NCBI GenBank assembly: GCA_946406115.1
Contig: OX291542.1
Span: 37,467,321 to 37,531,320, forward strand
Direction: 5' to 3'
Source of the DNA: Apoda limacodes
Lineage: Eukaryota; Arthropoda; Insecta; Lepidoptera; Limacodidae
DNA: 64,000 bases
The notes below the pieces were generated by a model. That model was not told the origin of the DNA and ran no database searches. It saw nothing but the letters and a program-made list of their open reading frames with translations. Numbering within the stretch: the first letter of the stretch is position 1; the number at the start of each line of letters is the position of its first letter. The translations under genes were made by a program, and so were the position numbers. Positions 10,971-21,493 of this stretch are shown here, piece by piece.

Positions 10971-10983
10971 TGAAACCGTCCAA

Positions 10984-11690
10984 ATGTACGTTTGGTTTCA
11001 CACATTAAAATTATTAGGGCATGTAGTATCAAGTGAGGGAATATTGCCTGATCGAGTAAAGTTAGGTAGAGTAGATAGTATAAAAACGCCGAAAAATATA
11101 AGGGAAGTTAGGTCGCTAGTAGGTTTTTTATCATACTATAGGAAATTTATAGCTAATTTCGCTAAAATCGCGTTACCGTTAACTTATTTAACGCGTAAGA
11201 ATCGTAAATTCTCTTGGGGGGAGCGGCAAGAAGAAGCGCTGCGAGAGTTAATTAAAGAGATACAGACATCTCCATTATTGCGGTATTTTTCGGAAGAGGA
11301 AGGCATTATAACGAAAATTGCAACCGATGCGAGCGATTTGTGTCTAGGAGCAATCCTTATGCAAGGAAAGTCGGAAAAAGAGATGCTACCCGTGATGTTT
11401 TCATCCAGAAAATTATCGGCAGCTGAGCGAAATTACTCAATTTCCGAAAAGGAATGTCTAGCATTAGTGTGGGCACTAAATTTTTTCAGAAGTTATATTT
11501 GGGGTAAAGCGATACAGACCACAAGGCATTGTGTTGGTTGGCAACCAATTGTAATAAAACTGGCAGAATTGCAAGATGGGTATTAGCTTTGCAAGAATTT
11601 GATTTTTCAGTTAATTTTGTGCAAGGAAAAAGCAACTTGGCGGATTATTTATCCAGTATCCACTAGAAGGAGTCGATTCAGGAGAACCAC
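10984..11690 (+). pseudogene. Gypsy element RT thumb and RNase H
   Basis: KLLGHVVSSEGI and VGFLSYYRKFIANFAKIA mark the RT connection. RNase H follows with ITKIATDASDLCLGAILM and SISEKECLALVWAL. A frameshift near 11515 moves the end of the domain (HKALCWL, then VLALQEFDFSVNFVQGKSNL) into other frames, with a stop near 11663. Confidence 0.8.
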
Positions 11691-12684
11691 CAAAAGATTT
11701 TGAAGATAATTTAGTAGTGCTGGCCATCCATCAAAATCAATTGCTAGAAGGGCAAAATAGGGATGATTTTTGTGTAGGTGTACGTCAACGTTTGGTGAAT
11801 CGCGGAATAAACCGCTATAAAGGATTTTTAGTTCGCGACGGCATGCTAAGTTTAACATTTACGCAAATTTTTAGGTAGAGATGTGTATAGGCATGTAATA
11901 CCTAAAGATCTCGTGTATGAGATTTTAAAGGAAATACATGATGATTCGTTGACAGGCGGTCACTTAGGGCTATTTAAATGTTTAGGGAAATGTCAAGATT
12001 GTATTTCTGACCTATGGTACATGTGTAGAAATATGCACCGATAGAGCTTCAGTGTTTCGATCCAGATTAATGAGCATGAACTTAGAGTTACACGGGGTTC
12101 GTCATATTAAAAGTACATAGTATAACTCACCCTATGTCAAATGGTTTAGCTGAAGTAGGTATAAAAACGATCACGTCTATGTTGTCAAAATACGATAGTG
12201 AGAGACAAGATAGCTGGGACTTAATTTTACGCAAAGTCGTACATGCGTATAATATCTCTCCGCATCATACAATTGGTTTCTCACCTTTTGAAGTGTTTCT
12301 AGGAAGAAGTCCGAAAATTGAAACGGATAATAATTTAGGAAATCGAGGTAGAATACCTTTAGAATCGAGAGAAATGTAGTCCTACGTCGAATAGTAGAAA
12401 AAGTTAGGCAAAGGATAATGCGAGCGCAGCAGCAACAAAAAGTTGTATTTGATCGTCGGGCGAAACCGAAAAATTTGGTTGTAGGAGATGTAGTATTGTT
12501 ATATTTTGATAAACGACGAACAGGGTTCTCATATAAATTAAAGAAAATTTATAAGGGTCCGTATGAGATTGTTAGGTTAGTTAGGCATAACAATGCGTTG
12601 TTGAGAAATGTACGTACGGATAGACAGGTAGGTCCTGTACACTTTAATAGGTTAAAAGTATTCCGTCCGAGATTAACCTTATAA
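11691..12684 (+). pseudogene. Gypsy element integrase, internally deleted
   Basis: The N-terminal zinc (HHCC) region is seen as EIHDDSLTGGHLG and KCQDC (about 11925-12003). The first half of the catalytic core is missing: the reading jumps to DRASVFRSRLMSMNLELHG and MSNGLAEVGIKTITSMLSKY, which holds the third acidic residue (E in NGLAE). The C-terminal module has YKLKKIYKGPYEIVRLV, a GPY/F motif. Several stops and frame changes. Confidence 0.8.
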
Positions 12685-14731
12685 ATAGGTTAGTTCAACT
12701 AATTTACTTGGTAAAATAAATAAACGGACAGATCGATTTATTTATATATAGATAATGAAGTCAGGGTATAAAGCTAGTCAGGCTAGTTTTAGTAAACTTT
12801 TTTGACTAGATTTTTTTTTTTCAAAATTCAGAAGGTCTAGTAGCGGACATGATTATTATTTGAATGGTAATTTAGGTATTTTAGATAGTTTAGGTAGAAT
12901 TTTTTAAAAATTCAGAAAGTCTTGTAGCGGATATTGCTAGTATTCGAATTGTAATTTAGGCATATAGATTCATTAGTTGAAGGCAGGTTTAGGTATAATT
13001 TAGCAAGAAACACTTGAGAGAAATAGATAATTTCTTAAAAGTTTAGAAGTTTGAAAGTCAAACTTAGGTAATGTCGAGTGATAATGAAATGTCATTATAA
13101 GATATCATGAAAAGTTATCCGATCAAATACAATAGGTATAGAATGTAGGATGCTTATTGAAGTTGTCATAGCAATAAAGGTTTGCTAAAGTAAAGATTGT
13201 ATGAGTGAGCCATGTTATTTAAGTTGTCATGGTAACGTAAAATAATAGGGTATTTTCATTTTGGTTGTATTATTATGGTTGGTAAATATTTCAACATAAG
13301 GTTGTGCTACAAATAAATGGTTAGAAGATAGTGTAGAGGAAATATGATAGAAGAAGGCTGTAGCCTAGCGATAAAGCAGAATATAGAAATGAGTAAAGTA
13401 GGAAGAGAAGGTCACCAAGTTATGAGTAACTTGTACCTTGTACTAAGTACACGCTGGAGGTTAGTAAATATTGTAGGAGCATAGATTGAGGTAAAAAGAG
13501 TTCATAGGAAACGAGGGTTTGGTAAGTTGATAGTTGTAGGAAGTAGTCATACTAGTAGGATTTAGTAGAGAATTGTAGGAATTTTAATAGGTGTAGGTTA
13601 TTTTGTTGAAAAGTTTAGTAGGGTTTGATATATGAGATTTGTTGGAAAAATACAAAGTCTTCATATGAAAGTAGGTCAAGCATAGAGAAGTTTGGAGTAG
13701 GACAAGGTTCCGTAGGGAATTTGTTATTGTTAGATGTGTGTAGGATGATAGTAAAGTTAGTTTAGGACGAGCGAATTCAGAGTTCGAGGTTATATTTGTC
13801 AATAGATAGGGCTAAGACAGATTGATGCTAGTCGGTAGTAGGGTTCCGTAAGGTGATTCATTTTATTGAATTTAATTATTATATATTAAAAGATAGGATT
13901 TCTTAAGGTAAGGTTCCTTAAGATTTGTGAGTTTAGTATGGATAGTTTCCACTAGAAAAAGGGTTAGATGAAGTCAAGAGGAGTTTTAGTTTATTTAAGT
14001 AAGGTTCCGTAGGTAGATTTTTATAATAAAATTAAATAAATAAATAAAAAGGTATTGTAAAGAGTGAATTAATTTGAGGAGATATATGGTTCTGTATATA
14101 GGTTTTTGCATCTTATAAATATATAATGGCATAAAATATTGTCAAGGGTGAACAGGTATAATGTGTAGGGATCCGTAGGTAAATAATCTAACGATAGATT
14201 GATGAGTAAAATAGGTTAGAGTCAAGTGCGAACCATTGTAATTTCAAAGGTATTGTAATGAGATATATAGTTGAGAGATATTTAGGTCAAGGGTGATCTG
14301 TGTCAAGCGTGATTCGGACCAATGGTATTGAAATAGTAATTATGGTCGAGTGAGATTTAGGTCAAGGGTGATCTGAGTCATTAGGGATAATTCAAATAGG
14401 ATAAGTAGGATTAGGGCCAAGTGTGAGCCGTAGGTGTATTGTATTTTTTTTAGGTAGGATAGCAATTCCTATCCATGTAGTCAAGTGTGAAATTTGAAAA
14501 AAAAAAAATATAATATGTCAAGGGTGAATCTTGAGAAAAAAATATTTTTATTCGTATTCGAATCGAAAACGAAATAGGGCTAAGCTTCGAGGTTATATGA
14601 TAAGTATTAGGTAATAGGGTCAAGTATGAGTAGGAATGAGAATTTATTGGAAGTAATTTACGCGACATTCGTTGGTTTTTTTTTAAATGCGAACATGACA
14701 TATGACTTTAATAAATAAAGGATATAAAGGT
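12685..14731 (+). other. Long 3' non-coding part of the gypsy element with reiterated motifs
   Basis: No env or other ORF. An AGTAGCGGACAT unit of about 75 bp is duplicated (12826-12965). GGTTCCGTAGG recurs (13701, 13843, 13998, 14168). A GTCAAGGGTGA-like 11-mer recurs about ten times between 14141 and 14630 (14141, 14221, 14286, 14302, 14345, 14361, 14416, 14480, 14517, 14619). Its role is unknown; regulatory, insulator or packaging roles are only guesses. Confidence 0.55.
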
Positions 14732-15520
14732 AAGAAAGAAAGAAAGAAAAACATTTCATTTGGACAACACAACCTATAAATAACAGGAACATAAAAACGA
14801 AACGTTAACACTATTAACTTAATTTGAGTTGTGCGCCAAATAGGTTTCTCACTCAGCATTACGCTGTGACCACAACACTGATTTTCAGTGAGAACCTTTC
14901 GTTTGCGACTCGTTTGACAATAGCAAATAAAGATGCTTAATTATTATTAATTACAGTTAACTAACTACACTTACTATAATTTTAAATACAAAATATATAA
15001 TCTACATAAAACAGCTGCATAAGTATTATCCTTCGCCCTACTTAACCTAAGACAAAAAGAAAGAAATAAGAGAAAAAAAAAAAAAAAAAGTGATAAATTA
15101 AAATTAACCCTTTCAGTATACAAAATATTAATCATAATATCTCCTTATAATTACATTTATTACATAACTTTATTTTATATATACCTACCTTCTATTACTA
15201 CATATTATTATTTTAACTATCTTTCATTATTATTTTTATATATTATAATGCCCAACAACACAACTCATATCCCGCCTCTCCTTTAAACCTTATAATAAAA
15301 TAACAAGCCTATAGCACTGAACATTTTTAACTGAAAGCAACGAAAAAAAAACCGGATTACGGCAATAAATGGTCTTCACCTTTTGGAAGAGGAACGAATT
15401 GCCAATTTGGAAAAAAGAAGAAGAATATATTAATCTATGACATAACCTATCATTCTTAGAATTATTTATTGTGTGTACATATTAGTAATTTATAATATAT
15501 TGACATAAACTTACATAATT
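14732..15520 (-). mobile_element. LINE-C/D-related 3' UTR fragment
   Basis: The (GAAA)n at 14734 is the reverse complement of the (TTTC)n tail of LINE-C at 25639. At 14843-14896 the conserved 3' UTR hairpin appears in reverse complement. The far edge is not defined, and the sequence beyond about 15000 is AT-rich without landmarks. Confidence 0.6.
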
Positions 15521-15544
15521 ATGAATGAAAAGTTTCCATTCTCA

Positions 15545-16092
15545 ATCTAATAAACATTAGGTGAGCTAGCTTTTTAAAATTTATTTCTCCATTACATATT
15601 AGCGTATACTACTTGCTCTTTAAGGAGGAAAGCTTTCATGTTTTTCATAAAAACAGTTTTAGATTTGGCCGCCTGTGGAGGCTGGTCTGCTCTTGCAAAC
15701 TTCTTTGTATTTTTAGTATTTAGTCTTACTTTTTTGTGTTGTTTATTAATACTGTAAGACATTGATTATTTCTTAGTGATGAATACATAAACTGTCTTTT
15801 GTTTATATTAGATACTTTTTTATGTTGTGCTTGTGCTTTATATTTCATGTTTTTTTTATGTTTGTAATGGAAAGTGTCCTTTTATGATAGGGAGGGCATT
15901 TTCCAATATTTGAATTGGACGCTGTAAGAGAAAGGGAGAAAAGAAATGCCCTTGCTGAGTTTCTTGCCGGTTCTTCTCAGTACAAGGTCTCCCGCCCTGT
16001 AGACTTACGAACCGATGGCGTAGTGACATTCATAAGTGCTCAATTATTGTAGCCTAAACTGAATAAATTATATTGAATTTGAATTTGAATAT
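15545..16092 (+). mobile_element. LINE-G 3' end
   Basis: Positions 15945-16092 are almost identical to 47673-47832 (GCCCTTGCTGAGTTTCTTGC ... TTGAATTTGAATTTGAAT). The shared tail marks a LINE or LINE-driven SINE 3' terminus. The upstream part (15545-15945) is only assumed to belong. It lies inside the gypsy 3' region. Confidence 0.6.
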
Positions 16093-16481
16093 AAACATAT
16101 GTATCGGCCTAAACATTTTAGTGATTATGTACAAGTATTCAATTATTATTGTAGTAGTTATACGAGTAAACAGGAAGGCATAGACGACAAAAAATGGTTT
16201 TGCATAAAAGGTTAACAGATAGCTATCTAAAAAATTATAATTTATTTATTTATTTATTTATTATTAACATTATTACAGACTGACAGGAAACCCCAACGCG
16301 TCTATAATCAAGTAACATTAATTAACTATACATACTAACTTACTAAACAAAATTTACATGGAAACACAAGTAAAACATATTGTAAGAAACATTTAAAACA
16401 ACAAAAAAGAAATAGGCACTAGTAACTAACTGCATGGTAACTTATACATTTAGAAAGTTTTTTGCATTTGATAAGAAAAAA

Positions 16482-19448
16482 TTAAGATAAAATCAAGGGA
16501 CAGTCAATATTCGAATTATTAATTATTTTTCGACAAGTGGAGGCGTGCTGCGGCAACCTGTCTGCAAATAGGTCCACATCTTGGGAGGTAAGTGAGTTGA
16601 GGAGCATGAGCGTGCGCTCTTTTGGCGCGTTTGCACTGGCTGCGGTGCGGGCTCCCGAGCCAGCCAGCAGTGGCCGCCGCCGACGCGAGCCACCATCCGC
16701 TGCCGTATCCCGCATCGTCCTACTGGGAACGTATAGACTGATATCAGCTAATGCTGATGGATTGTCTAGTTTATTATTAAAAAGTAGCCAATATTGGATA
16801 ATTGCCTGTAGTTTCCTTCGCAGCTCCAAAGTGTCCAGCCCTATCATGCCCGTGACAAACAGTGAGGGATATAGACGTGGGTAGTACCCGTACTTCTTCT
16901 TATAGACGAATCGGCAAAATTTTTTGTGGATTTTTTCGATTATCGTCACATATTTACTCTCTCTAGGGTCCCAGATTAAAGCATTATATTCGAGACGACT
17001 TCTAACATAGGCATTGTACAATATAATAGCTGGTTTGGTGTCTTCAAACATATATGTTTGCCGCATTATGAATCCCAGTGTTTTGTTCGCCGTTTTTGTC
17101 ACGTTTAAAATGTGTTGTCTGAAATCAAGTCGAGGGTCGAACATTACACCTAAATCCCGTGTTACATCTACTCTTATAAGTGGAGTATTTGTTAGAAAGT
17201 ATTTGTACTGCCTGGGAGTTCTAGATCTTGAGAACGTCATGACTTTACACTTGTCTAAATTGAAGTGAAGACGGTTCGTATTACTCCATGCCTCCAGCCG
17301 CTGTATATCGTGTTGTAGCACTACACTATCGGCTTCAGATCTCACTCCCATGTACAACTTGAGGTCGTCTGCGAACATAAGACACTGTGCATTTTTTATG
17401 ACCTGGGGTAGGTCGTTAATCATAATTAAAAAAAGGATTGGACCCAATGAGCTACCCTGGCTTATTCCAGATCTGGTAAAATAGGGGTGGGACCTGAGTC
17501 CGTCAAGTTGAACATACTGCTGGCGGTTTGACAAGTAGTTGGCGAAGAAACTTAACATTTTTGGCGTAAAGCCTGAGTCGTTTAGCTTTGTCAGAAGCAC
17601 ATCGTTATCCACCCTATCGAATGCCTTTTTAAAGTCAAAATAGGCCGTGTCTACCTGGTTGCCCTTATCTTGTTCAGTGTAAACATAGTTTACAAAATTT
17701 AGGTGGTTAGTTGCTGTAGACCTGCCCGCTCTAAAACCATGCTGGGCATCGTCCAGGCGCACCTTCATTTGTGTGCTAATCTCGGTTGCTAGTGTAGTCT
17801 CAAATACCTTCGCGAACGCAGATAGGACAGCGATTGATCTATAGTCATCGATTTTATGCTTAAGTGTGGTTTTTGGCACTGGCGTGACTCTAGACGTTTT
17901 CCAACACGAGGGATAGGTATTTGTTATGATAGATAGGTTGTAAATATGTAGCAAAGGTTTTTGTAATACAGCTGCACAATCCTTTAGCAAAAACGGAGGT
18001 ATATCATCAGGGCCTGACGAGGAAAATGGTTTGAGTCGCTTTATGGCGCGTTTAAAGTCGGAGGGACTAACGGAATCTATTGTAACTCTGAAGGAATCAC
18101 GGCTATCGCATGTTATGTTGTTGGTTGGATTTGCAGGCTGTAGCGATGGGATATTTTCGAGGAAAACTGAGGCGAAGTATTCAGCGAATGCATCCACAGC
18201 ATCCTGACCCGAGACTGTTCTTTCTTTAAACACGTATTCCAGTGGACGGTTATTATTACTTTTTTGGCCCCGGATATATTTCCAAAACTCTGCTGGATCT
18301 GATTTAATTTTACTCTGTAATGACTTAATATATTTATTATAACATTGATCTATTTGACTTTTGATTAAGGTACGATAGTATTTAAATAACTCTTTGTTTA
18401 GTTGTTTTCCCTCGCGTTTATATTTTTTATGATGGAAATGTTTGTTTTTTATGCTACGTATGATGTCTGAGGAAAACCAAGACGGATATACGTATCGGCT
18501 GGCAGATTGCCGCCTCGTTTTTATTGGAACGCAGTCGTTGATAACGTTATAAAGTTTACTGTACAAAATTTCTAATGCTTTGTTGACGTCCAGCGTACGG
18601 ATGACGTCACCCCAGTCTATACAAGCAATAGCTGCATACAATGACAACAGGTCGGCACTACGGTAGTTCCATTCAGGGTGGGAGTCGTAGGTGAGCGTAG
18701 TGGGTGACGACAGTGGCGGTGGGGGCGCTGGAGGTCCAGCTGTTGCGCGGCTACCACTGCGCCCGCACGGGCATGCCACACTCACAACAAGCGGTGGGTG
18801 GTGGCGGTCTGGGGGAACCAGTCCGACTACGTCATCGCACACACACACGCGCTCCTCACTCATTCCACTTACCACTAGGTCTAATTGTCGCCCATAGTAG
18901 TTTAATATATTGCTGTGTTGCTTAAACTTATAACAGTCGATGAACAATTGAAATTGGTCCTTTACATTTTTAGACATTGAGTGTAGATTTAAGTCACCTA
19001 ATAATAAGAAATCATAGTCTGAGAACTTACAAATGGTATTTTCGATAGTTTGTATGACATCTAGGTATTGAGTGTCATTGTAATTGGGAGGTAGGTACAC
19101 TACACAACACAGTAACTTATTAGTTTTACATTTTACCGCACAGATGATTTCATGCTCCGCTGAGAGGTTGTCTATGCCAGTGAGTCGACGAACGTCGTAG
19201 GTGTTGCGCACGGCTAGAAGGACGCCGCCCCAGCCCGCGTCGTTCGCTCGGTCCTGGCGCAGCACCGTGTAGCTCGGCGGGAAGAGCTCCGCGTCGCATA
19301 CAGAACTTGTCAAAAAAGTTTCAGTTAGGGCTATTATGTCTGCTGTGCTTCCTAGCACCGAGTGTTTAAATGATGTAGTTTTTGTGCGTAGCCCTCGAAC
19401 GTTCTGATACAATATATTCAGGTACTTAGTTTTTAGCTTGTTAGGCAA
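16482..19448 (-). CDS. LINE-B ORF2: endonuclease-reverse transcriptase, intact
   Basis: 988 codons without a stop. The AP-type endonuclease spans residues ~8-225: NVRGL (16-20), LTETF (41-45), LLLGDLNLHS (148-157) and DRHHPPL (214-220), the SDH-like end motif, here PDRH. A proline-rich insert (239-246, APPPPL) precedes a linker. Reverse transcriptase spans ~475-790: SSSGPDDIPP, AQHGFRAGRSTATNHL, AYFDFKKAFDRVD (602-614), GISQGSSLGPILF (661-673) and the catalytic FADD (692-695). A basic C-terminal part has HKKFCRFVYKKKYGYYP. There is no RNase H. The protein would nick target DNA and prime reverse transcription there. The start codon lies 8 nt after the ORF1 stop, in another frame, suggesting termination-reinitiation. 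Confidence 0.92.
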   Translation of the reverse strand: MPNKLKTKYLNILYQNVRGLRTKTTSFKHSVLGSTADIIALTETFLTSSVCDAELFPPSYTVLRQDRANDAGWGGVLLAVRNTYDVRRLTGIDNLSAEHEIICAVKCKTNKLLCCVVYLPPNYNDTQYLDVIQTIENTICKFSDYDFLLLGDLNLHSMSKNVKDQFQLFIDCYKFKQHSNILNYYGRQLDLVVSGMSEERVCVCDDVVGLVPPDRHHPPLVVSVACPCGRSGSRATAGPPAPPPPLSSPTTLTYDSHPEWNYRSADLLSLYAAIACIDWGDVIRTLDVNKALEILYSKLYNVINDCVPIKTRRQSASRYVYPSWFSSDIIRSIKNKHFHHKKYKREGKQLNKELFKYYRTLIKSQIDQCYNKYIKSLQSKIKSDPAEFWKYIRGQKSNNNRPLEYVFKERTVSGQDAVDAFAEYFASVFLENIPSLQPANPTNNITCDSRDSFRVTIDSVSPSDFKRAIKRLKPFSSSGPDDIPPFLLKDCAAVLQKPLLHIYNLSIITNTYPSCWKTSRVTPVPKTTLKHKIDDYRSIAVLSAFAKVFETTLATEISTQMKVRLDDAQHGFRAGRSTATNHLNFVNYVYTEQDKGNQVDTAYFDFKKAFDRVDNDVLLTKLNDSGFTPKMLSFFANYLSNRQQYVQLDGLRSHPYFTRSGISQGSSLGPILFLIMINDLPQVIKNAQCLMFADDLKLYMGVRSEADSVVLQHDIQRLEAWSNTNRLHFNLDKCKVMTFSRSRTPRQYKYFLTNTPLIRVDVTRDLGVMFDPRLDFRQHILNVTKTANKTLGFIMRQTYMFEDTKPAIILYNAYVRSRLEYNALIWDPRESKYVTIIEKIHKKFCRFVYKKKYGYYPRLYPSLFVTGMIGLDTLELRRKLQAIIQYWLLFNNKLDNPSALADISLYVPSRTMRDTAADGGSRRRRPLLAGSGARTAASANAPKERTLMLLNSLTSQDVDLFADRLPQHASTCRKIINNSNIDCPLILS

Positions 19449-19456
19449 ACTGGCAG

Positions 19457-20383
19457 TTAAGGCTGTGTTGAGCTGTTTTCTATCGCGTTCACCGAGTTTT
19501 TTGACACGATTTTTGGAAGGCCCTTTACGTACATAATCGTTAAGTCCTGTTCGCCGTTACGGGTCCGATCTTTCAGCTCGTTGCGTAAGTCCTTTAAATA
19601 TTTTTGCTGCCGGGGAGTTTGGTCCGGAAATATTTTAATAGATGCGTTTGCTTGATAGTTTATATTTTTAGCGCGTAAGATACTACGAGAGGTTTCTTGA
19701 CTGGCGAAACATACCTTAATAGGACGGTCTTTCGAAGGCTTATATTTTCCTAGGCGTAATATCTTGTTAGGTTTAGGGCAATTTTCAAGTAGGTTCTCTA
19801 TTATTTTTACTACTTGGCCTGAATCGTGGTTAAGTCTATCCTCTTGATTTTTATATGTTGATTCCGGTATACCTACTATGATAAGATTCCTTTCTCTGAT
19901 CGAACGTTCATAAAGCTCTGTAGTAACGTCATCGTAGGAGAATGCTGCTATATTTTGGTTGGAAGGGTCAGCCATTTTGAGCGAACATACGTCGGCTTCT
20001 AGACATTTTATTCTCTCGTCCGTTACACTGTTTAACTTCCTGAGTTCGGATAGCTCGCAATTGATGGTATTTTGCTCCGTTGACAGTTTTTGTATTGAAT
20101 GCCTTATATTGTTTACCTCGCCCCTGATTGAAGACACATCATCAGAAATTCTTATTATAGCTTCTCCCTGAGTTTTCGTAAATTCCCTAATAATTGACAT
20201 CATTTCACTTCGAAATTCAGAAAACTCCTTTTTTAGGCTGCTATCTTCGTCAGGCTGCTTACGTTTAGCTACTCGTTGGCGGGAAATACATTTCTCTGTA
20301 TCGTTGTCTTGACAAGCTATTTTCGACAAGTCTGGCTGTGAGCCGCTACGAACGGAACTAGTCGGTGATCTCACTACACTCAT
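19457..20383 (-). CDS. LINE-B ORF1: RNA-binding coat protein, intact
   Basis: 308 residues, no stops. The N-terminus is Ser-rich with a basic patch (residues 34-43, RQRVAKRKQP). A long heptad-like coiled coil follows (about 48-140), then an RRM-like module (about 160-245) with RERNLIIVGIPES and ILRLGKYKPSKDRPIKVCF, and a basic C-terminal region. This resembles the L1 ORF1/FP25K type of LINE ORF1 proteins, which trimerise and bind the element RNA. There is no CCHC knuckle. The ATG at 20383 is the first in frame after the 5' UTR. Confidence 0.85.
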   Translation of the reverse strand: MSVVRSPTSSVRSGSQPDLSKIACQDNDTEKCISRQRVAKRKQPDEDSSLKKEFSEFRSEMMSIIREFTKTQGEAIIRISDDVSSIRGEVNNIRHSIQKLSTEQNTINCELSELRKLNSVTDERIKCLEADVCSLKMADPSNQNIAAFSYDDVTTELYERSIRERNLIIVGIPESTYKNQEDRLNHDSGQVVKIIENLLENCPKPNKILRLGKYKPSKDRPIKVCFASQETSRSILRAKNINYQANASIKIFPDQTPRQQKYLKDLRNELKDRTRNGEQDLTIMYVKGLPKIVSKNSVNAIENSSTQP

Positions 20384-20600
20384 TTTGGAACTTGAACTTT
20401 ACTCAGTTGACAGGAGGTTGAGTTTAGCAGAAGGCTGATTACACTTATTTGTTTTACTCGGGTGGTAGTCGTCTGCGCGAATCCTTTAGTTAGTATATAT
20501 CATTAGATTTAAATTTGTCAAGCCGTACTGTGTATAGTATAAATTGATTTTATTTTGTCGTCGACACGACCACTTGGCACGACAGCACGGCACTTTAATA

Positions 20601-21493
20601 AAAATAGGAGTTTTTGTGTTATTGCAAGATGTTAAAGTAAGTTAGGTAGGTAAGTGATGCGCTACCAAATCTAGTTAAGATAAGTATCTTAATATTGTTT
20701 TTAATTTTAAATTTTTGATGAAAAAGTATAAGCGAGTATGAAGGACCATTGTATTTATGGATTGTTTGTGTGCCTTCCTATTCAGAAATGTTCAGAAAAG
20801 AAGATGCTGAGTAAAGTATTAATTGTAGGTCGATACGGGTAGGTTCTATAACGAGATTAGAATTTAGAATCAAATGAACACTGGTTGACGCGAATGATTT
20901 ATTGAGCTGCATTATAGTTTTTAACTTGAATTAAAAGTGATAAATGTAAATGGAAGTTAGGAGGACGAGAGATTTTGTTTTATGAGAAAAACTAAAAGAT
21001 GTTTAAAGTAAAGTCAGGTATAGGTTCAATTGTGATTAGCTTTTGTTTTGCTATATTGAATTGATGATAATGTTATTAACGTAGGTTGATAGGGTATTAT
21101 AGTGTTTAATATTTTTGAAGTTTGATTTCGAAAGTCAAAAACTTAAAACTGTTTTGTGTTGGCGTTATTAACGAATTAATTTGAAGGGAGTTGCCCAACA
21201 TTTAAACAGGTTAGTGTTCGATAAGGAGGTAGGTAGTGCCATGTCTTTGGATCCTTACCGTGGTTTATCTGGAGGAAAATCAACTAAAAATCCAAAATGG
21301 ATTCTGATTTAGTTAATTTACTATTTGCATATGGTTTGGCATCGCGTGACGAAGTGTCCCGGTTTTAGGTTAAAACCAGTAGGGTAATGTAGATTTCCCG
21401 CTATTTGTGATCTCGATGGGTAGTTTATAGGTAGCGAATAGAAAATTATACGCAACGAGTTGCTATAATTTTCTGGCCGATCGGTGGGAAATA
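20601..21493 (+). other. Gypsy element non-coding region before the 3' LTR
   Basis: Same GTAGG/TTAGG-rich style as 12700-14730, no ORF. A purine-rich CGGTGGGAAATA at 21482-21493, directly before the LTR, is the likely polypurine tract. Confidence 0.55.

Larger units (their letters stand above)
16241..20600 (-). mobile_element. LINE-B, apparently full-length non-LTR retrotransposon
   Basis: Minus-strand element with a 5' UTR (about 20384-20600), ORF1 (19457-20383), ORF2 (16482-19448), a 240-bp 3' UTR and a (TAAA)n tail (16241-16265). Neither ORF is broken. ORF2 has endonuclease and RT but no RNase H, which fits the jockey/CR1 group. It is inserted into the gypsy element in the opposite orientation. 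A target duplication could not be fixed, so the 5' edge is approximate. The last ~54 bp of another copy are at 63866. Confidence 0.85.

Noticed and set aside
12685..16240. Errantivirus-type env gene in the gypsy element
   Set aside because: Searched both strands for a long ORF with signal peptide and membrane span; only short unrelated ORFs are present.
16537..16884. Plus-strand ORFs opposite LINE-B (also 18691-18925 and 19959-20171)
   Set aside because: Shadows of the intact minus-strand LINE-B genes.
20384..20650. Exact target duplication for LINE-B
   Set aside because: No convincing direct repeat matches the flank left of 16241, so the 5' edge is only approximate.
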